A stretch of 16,720 nucleotides of DNA, taken from an uncultured Collinsella sp. (lineage in GTDB: Bacteria; Actinomycetota; Coriobacteriia; Coriobacteriales; Coriobacteriaceae). The notes under the pieces are model-generated. The model saw only the letters and a program-made list of their open reading frames with translations. It did not search any database and had not been told where the DNA came from. Both the position numbers and the translations under genes were made by a program. Below are positions 13,262 to 16,720 of this stretch, in pieces. The stretch's first letter is position 1; every line of letters begins with the position of its first letter. The stretch covers positions 1 through 16,720 of the forward strand of contig URFU01000038.1 in assembly GCA_900547125.1 (NCBI GenBank). Reading direction: 5' to 3'.

Positions 13262-14287
13262 CGACATACTCCTTACCAAGGTATGCATTCACTCTGAAAA
13301 ATGCCGTCTTCCAGCATACACGAGGCCTCGCGCGCCCCGTTTGGTTTATCGTGTAATAACTTATGTCCATCCTGCCCCGACGGCACATCCACCGTCCGGC
13401 ACGACATACCTGGAGGTCAATATATGGGTCCTCGCCAACGACAGGGACGCAGCCGTTCAAAGACGCATGCTCTGCCCATAATCCTGCTCTCGTTTTTGGG
13501 CTTTTTGCTTATCGCGGGCGTGGCGTTTGGCATCGGCATGGTCGGCAACGTCAACCGCTGGCTGTCCGATCTGCCCGACTACACCGACGCCAACGCGTAT
13601 CTGGTGAGCGAGCCCACCGAGATCGTCGACTGCAACGGCAACAAGATTGCGAGCTTCTACACGCAAAACCGCAAGTCCATCACCAAGGACGAGGTCTCCC
13701 CCTACGTGCTGCAGGGCACCGTTGACGTCGAGGACGAGCGCTTCTACGAGCACGGCGGTATCGACCTGTGGGGTATCGCGCGTGCTGCGGTGGCAACCCT
13801 CGGCGGCGGGCACGAAGGCGCCTCGACTATCACCCAGCAGCTGGTGCGCAACACCATCCTGCAGGAGGAGCAGTTCGACTCGACCATCGAGCGTAAGGTG
13901 CGCGAGGCCTACATCGCCGTCAAGATGGAGGACATGTACTCCAAAGACGAGATCCTCATGATGTACCTCAACACCATCTACTACGGTCACGGCGCCTACG
14001 GCATCGAGGCCGCAGCCGAAACCTATCTGTCCAAGAGCGCCGCCGACCTCACCCTGAGCGAGGCCGCACTGCTCATCGGCCTTCCCAACTCGCCCTCGCA
14101 GTACGACCCCACGGTCAACCCCGACCTGGCGCTGTCCCGTCGCAACAAGGTCCTTGACAACATGTTGCGCCTGGGCCACATCACGCAGGAGGAGCACGAT
14201 GCCGCACAGGCCGAGCCCATCACCCTCAACGTGACCGAGATTTCGGGCAGCGGCGTCGACGTATACTCGCAGCCCTACTTTGTCGCC

Positions 14288-14290
14288 TAA
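14288..14290 (+). other. Premature TAA in the PBP reading frame
   Basis: The frame before (ending Y-S-Q-P-Y-F-V-A) and after (V-K-Q-L-L-E-Q-E-F) is the same and fits one continuous class A PBP linker. A single third-base change from TAC or TAT would account for it. The next base is G (TAAG), not a known strong read-through context. Confidence 0.9.
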
Positions 14291-15427
14291 GTTAAGCAGC
14301 TGCTGGAGCAGGAGTTCTCGACCGACGTGCTCTTTAAGGGCGGCCTGACCGTCAAGACCACCATCGACCCCACGATGCAGCAGGTGGCAGAGAATGCCGT
14401 CCGAGAGCAGCTCGACACGCTCTCGCTCGACGGCCTGGACATGGGCATGGTCGTCGTCGACCCCAAGACCGGCTACATCAAGTGCATGGTGGGCGGCTAC
14501 GACTACAACGCCGACGAGAACCACGTAAACCATGCCACGGCCAAGCGTCCCGTCGGCTCCACCTTTAAGGCCTTTACGCTGGCAACTGCCATCCAAAACG
14601 GCATGAACCCCAACGTCACCCTCAACTGCAACTCGCCGCTCAAGGCCAAGGGCACCACGACCGAGGTCCAAAACTACGCCAACCATAGCTATGGCAACAT
14701 CACGCTTAAGCAGGCGACGGCATACTCCTCCAACACCGGCTACATCCAGGTGGCGGAAGCCGTCGGCAACAGCAAGATCATCTCGCTCGTCAAAAAGCTC
14801 GGCATCGATCCCGCCAAGGACAACATCGAGGACGTTCCCGTCATGACCCTCGGCACCGGCTCGATCTCGCCGCTCGAGATGGCCGCCGCCTACGCGACGT
14901 TTGCCAACGGCGGCTACTATCGCCAGCCGATCGCCATCACCGAGATTGACTCTCGTACCGGTTCGGTGCTGTACCAGCACACCGACAATCCCTCACAGGT
15001 GCTTACCGAGGGCGAGGCCGCCGCGGTCACCGATGTTCTGTCCGGCGTCATGCAGGGCGGCGGTACGGGTGCTGCCGGTGCCCTGAGCGTCAACCAGCCC
15101 TATGCCGGCAAAACGGGCACCACCGACAACACCACCAACCTGTGGTTCTGCGGCTATACCCCGCAGCTGGCGTGCGCCCTGTGGACCGGCTATTCCGCGG
15201 GCGAGATCCCCATCCAAAAATACGGCACAGACCTGCTGGGCGACAGCACCAACCTGCCTGTCTTTAAGCGGTTTATGAACACCGTTCTGACCGGTACCGA
15301 GCGCGAGGAGTTTGCGACCGGAACGGCGCCCACCTATAAGAACAACAGCGTCTGGAAGTTCTACGGCACCAACAACACCAAGAAGACGGAGAACGACGAC
15401 AAGGACGAGAACGAGGACGAAGAGGAA

Positions 15428-15610
15428 ACCACCACTACAACGACTACCACGACGACCACGACCACCGAGACCACGGGCGGCGACACCACCGGCGGCACCG
15501 GTACGACCGGTGGCTCGACGGGCGGCTCCACCGGAGGTTCGACCGGCGGCGATGGCGGCACGCCTACGCCCACGCCCACTCCCGACCCCTCGCCCACGCC
15601 TGACGATACG
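15428..15610 (+). repeat. Low-complexity PBP tail: poly-Thr, Gly-Ser/Thr and Pro-Thr repeats
   Basis: Thirteen consecutive Thr codons at 15428-15466 use ACC, ACG, ACT and ACA in mixed order, so the run is not simple DNA slippage of one triplet. It follows an acidic stretch (DDKDENEDEEE) and is followed by GG-S/T repeats and a P-T-P-T-P stretch to the stop. It would lie outside the membrane as a flexible, possibly glycosylated or wall-spanning tail. The antisense frame gives an artefactual poly-Val ORF. Confidence 0.8.
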
Positions 15611-15641
15611 GTCGGCTAGAAATCATCCGGCCATAAGCAAC

Positions 15642-15682
15642 AAGGCCCCCGAACAGCTTATTCAACTGCTCGGGGGCCTTTT
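15642..15682 (+). terminator. Rho-independent terminator after the PBP gene
   Basis: AAGGCCCCCGA with GC-pairing toward the loop on the left and TCGGGGGCCTT on the right form a long GC stem around a loop of about 10 nt, ending in TTTT. Starts 22 bp after the PBP stop. Confidence 0.92.
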
Positions 15683-15720
15683 AGTTTAAAGCGACCTGGC
15701 AGGCGGTCTTTATACCGGCA

Positions 15721-15758
15721 AACAAAAAGGGGGTACCGACCCTCGTCGATACCCCCTT
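15721..15758 (-). terminator. Rho-independent terminator after argR
   Basis: On the minus strand AAGGGGGTATCGA and TCGGTACCCCCTT pair around a short loop and are followed by TTTTTGTTT. It closes the argR transcript and sits back to back with the PBP terminator. Confidence 0.9.
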
Positions 15759-15807
15759 ACAGGCAACTATGTCAGCGCGCGCAGGGCCGAGCGCACGACC
15801 CGCACGC

Positions 15808-16245
15808 CTACTTGCGAGAATTGCTCAGCTTATTGATCAGCGCCTCGAGACGCTCGCCGTCCTCGGCCGTCTGGGCAATAACCAAAATCGTATCGTTGCC
15901 GGCAAGCGAGCCAAGCACATCGGGCAGCTCTGCCGCATCAACAGCGGCGGCGATGCCGGAAGCCGTGCCAGGCTGAGCCTTAATCATAACCAGATTATCG
16001 GTGCGCAGAACGCCCGTTACGAGCTCGGAAACCATACGCTGCAGGTGCAGGTCCTCTGCCAGAACATAGATGCCCTCAGGGAGCTTACGCAGCCCCATAT
16101 CGGCAATATCGCGAGAGACAGTCGCCTGCGTGCAATCAAAGCCCATAGCACGGAGCTCATCGACCAGCACGCGCTGCGTGCGGACGTCCTTATTGCGCAC
16201 AATATCTCTAATGGCATCCTGGCGCCCATTGCGTTTTTTAGCCAT
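15808..16245 (-). CDS. argR: Arginine repressor ArgR/AhrC
   Basis: 145 aa. Cytoplasmic hexameric regulator that senses L-arginine and represses arginine biosynthesis or activates catabolism. The N-terminal winged HTH (about 7-70) has T-Q-A-T-V-S-R-D-I, the family's recognition-helix signature. The C-terminal domain (about 78-145) has the arginine-binding and trimer segment Q-P-G-T-A-S-G-I-A-A-A-V-D and L-A-G-N-D-T-I-L-V. The usual G-D-D-T is G-N-D-T here; since the Asp pair helps bind arginine in characterised ArgR proteins, this may alter affinity. The ATG at 16245 is chosen because GGAGAGAGG lies upstream and M-A-K-K-R fits a basic start; a TTG 33 bp upstream extends the frame without an RBS. 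No arginine genes are in the window. Convergent with the PBP. No textbook ARG-box pair was seen, although an AT-rich partial palindrome (AATAG...CTATT) lies just upstream. Confidence 0.94.
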   Translation of the reverse strand: MAKKRNGRQDAIRDIVRNKDVRTQRVLVDELRAMGFDCTQATVSRDIADMGLRKLPEGIYVLAEDLHLQRMVSELVTGVLRTDNLVMIKAQPGTASGIAAAVDAAELPDVLGSLAGNDTILVIAQTAEDGERLEALINKLSNSRK

Positions 16246-16333
16246 ACAAACCCTCTCTCCAAAAGATGGCGGAGACAATCAATCAGTGATTGAATAGTTT
16301 AACGCTATTTGAAGGCTTTTGTGTATAAGAACG

Positions 16334-16371
16334 CATTTCGAAACAATTCTATGCAAATTTGTTTCGAAATG
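16334..16371. promoter_or_regulatory. 13-bp-arm inverted repeat upstream of argR
   Basis: CATTTCGAAACAA (16334-16346) and TTGTTTCGAAATG (16359-16371) are perfect complements around a 12-bp AT-rich centre; each arm contains a TTTCGAAA core that is itself palindromic. It begins 6 nt after the stop of the next minus-strand gene and lies 89 bp before the argR start, so it could be an operator for argR or a stem at the end of the upstream transcript. Only a weak T-rich stretch follows, so a terminator is less likely. Confidence 0.65.
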
Positions 16372-16377
16372 AGCCGT

Positions 16378-16720
16378 TTAGGCGGTTTTTGCGCCCGTCC
16401 GGTTAAGAAAAGCTGCCAGATGCGTACACATCACGCAGCGCGCGGGCTTGGCGCTGGCGATCGGCCCAAACAACAGACCGAGTCCCCGATGGTTATCCTT
16501 GAGCGCGGCGACCATCTGACGGGTTCGAGGCGCCTCGAGCATATCACGCATGCGGGCGGAACGCTCGATTGACGACACTCCATGCGGGCTCAGACACAAA
16601 TTCTCGATGCAGGCGACCAGTCCGGCGAAGTAGAACTTTTGGCTTGCCAGCGTGAGCCGACCACCGCTATCTGCTTCCGAGAGTGAGTCCGCAAGCTCGT
16701 CGAGCGCTCGAGTGTCATCG
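16378..16720 (-). CDS. Unrecognised protein, C-terminal part (runs off right edge)
   Basis: The last 114 codons of a minus-strand gene; the 5' end is beyond the window. The frame is open across the whole visible part, so the start is not here. Visible features: an acidic helix-like start (D-E-L-A-D-S-L-S-E-A-D), a hydrophobic helix with F-Y-F-A-G-L-V-A-C-I-E-N-L, a basic middle (S-I-E-R-S-A-R-M-R-D), and near the end a C-V-M-C pair followed by T-H-L-A-A-F-L. The CxxC and nearby His might bind metal. No family is recognised. It lies upstream of argR on the same strand with the TTTCGAAA inverted repeat between them. Confidence 0.6.
   Translation of the reverse strand, partial: DDTRALDELADSLSEADSGGRLTLASQKFYFAGLVACIENLCLSPHGVSSIERSARMRDMLEAPRTRQMVAALKDNHRGLGLLFGPIASAKPARCVMCTHLAAFLNRTGAKTA

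Larger units (their letters stand above)
13424..15619 (+). pseudogene. Class A penicillin-binding protein (PBP1A-like), interrupted by an in-frame TAA
   Basis: One frame of 731 codons would encode a bifunctional peptidoglycan synthase, but codon 289 (14288-14290) is TAA, replacing what is probably a Tyr codon in F-V-A-x-V-K-Q-L-L. Start ATG 13424 has GGAGG at 7 nt. Before the stop: a basic N-terminus, one TM helix (about 17-40), then the GT51 glycosyltransferase with E-D-E-R-F-Y-E-H-G-G (E103), G-A-S-T-I-T-Q-Q, R-K-V-R-E and Y-L-N-T-I-Y-Y-G. After it: the transpeptidase with S-T-F-K (S379), S-S-N (435-437) and K-T-G-T (563-566), all intact. The tail is D/E-rich, then poly-Thr, Gly-Ser and Pro-Thr repeats. 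Without read-through the cell would make only a membrane-anchored glycosyltransferase of 288 aa; a GTG at 14327 could start a signal-less transpeptidase fragment. Sequencing error, recent nonsense mutation, or suppression are all possible. No other damage is seen. Confidence 0.88.

Noticed and set aside
13457..14980. 507-codon minus-strand ORF across the PBP gene
   Set aside because: Antisense shadow: low-complexity V/G/D/L composition and full overlap with the PBP motifs on the plus strand. It does not explain the plus-strand TAA.
15361..15597. Minus-strand ORF with poly-Val and PPV repeats
   Set aside because: Complement of the Thr/Gly-Ser tail codons of the PBP; not a gene.
16246..16330. 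Classical ARG boxes upstream of argR
   Set aside because: Only an imperfect AATAG/CTATT palindrome is present; it does not match the paired TNTGAAT/ATTCANA pattern well enough to call.

Overview
The window looks like a high-GC Gram-positive gut anaerobe of the Coriobacteriia, most likely Collinsella or a close relative. This is inferred from strongly GC-biased codons from about 2.8 kb onward, short RBSs such as AAGGAGTATG, the gene set (KMSKS-type TyrRS, U32 peptidase, two Cof-type HAD phosphatases, adenine deaminase, ArgR) and intergenic GGGGAC/GTCCC repeats that I associate from memory with this group. No tRNA, rRNA, CRISPR array or complete mobile element was seen.

Left end (1 to about 1160) is different: more AT-rich, with a Firmicutes-style extended -10 promoter. 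It holds the 5' end of sbcD, a zinc-ribbon/HTH protein resembling Lachnospiraceae proteins, and the 3' half of a minus-strand membrane-protein gene whose C-terminus also looks Lachnospiraceae-like. The 5' half of that gene fits the Collinsella-like side better. Either transferred DNA or a chimeric assembly join near 1157-1200 is possible.

1.2-3.9 kb is accessory DNA. A minus-strand unit encodes a small secreted four-cysteine protein followed by the membrane protein (possibly part of a bacteriocin-type locus). Divergent from it is a DUF2975-like membrane protein plus YozG-like HTH regulator operon with a perfect operator-like inverted repeat over its -10 box. A tyrosine recombinase lacking its N-terminal domain follows directly after the HTH stop codon, then about 550 bp of debris with a strong hairpin.

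3.9-16.7 kb is housekeeping. An ACT-domain protein precedes citrate synthase (2-oxoglutarate/glutamate supply); after a terminator come a HAD phosphatase, a convergent second HAD phosphatase and adenine deaminase. TyrRS lies downstream of a U32 peptidase-family protein on the minus strand, and a class A penicillin-binding protein diverges from the U32 gene. The PBP reading frame is broken by one in-frame TAA between its glycosyltransferase and transpeptidase domains. ArgR is convergent with the PBP, and an unrecognised partial gene runs off the right edge.

The most notable non-coding structure is: CTAG-starting 27-bp tandem repeats whose first unit supplies the TAG stop of two unrelated genes; a second GTCCC repeat family whose two copies show a compensatory base-pair change; a 99-bp imperfect palindrome beside tyrS; and a 13-bp-arm inverted repeat upstream of argR.
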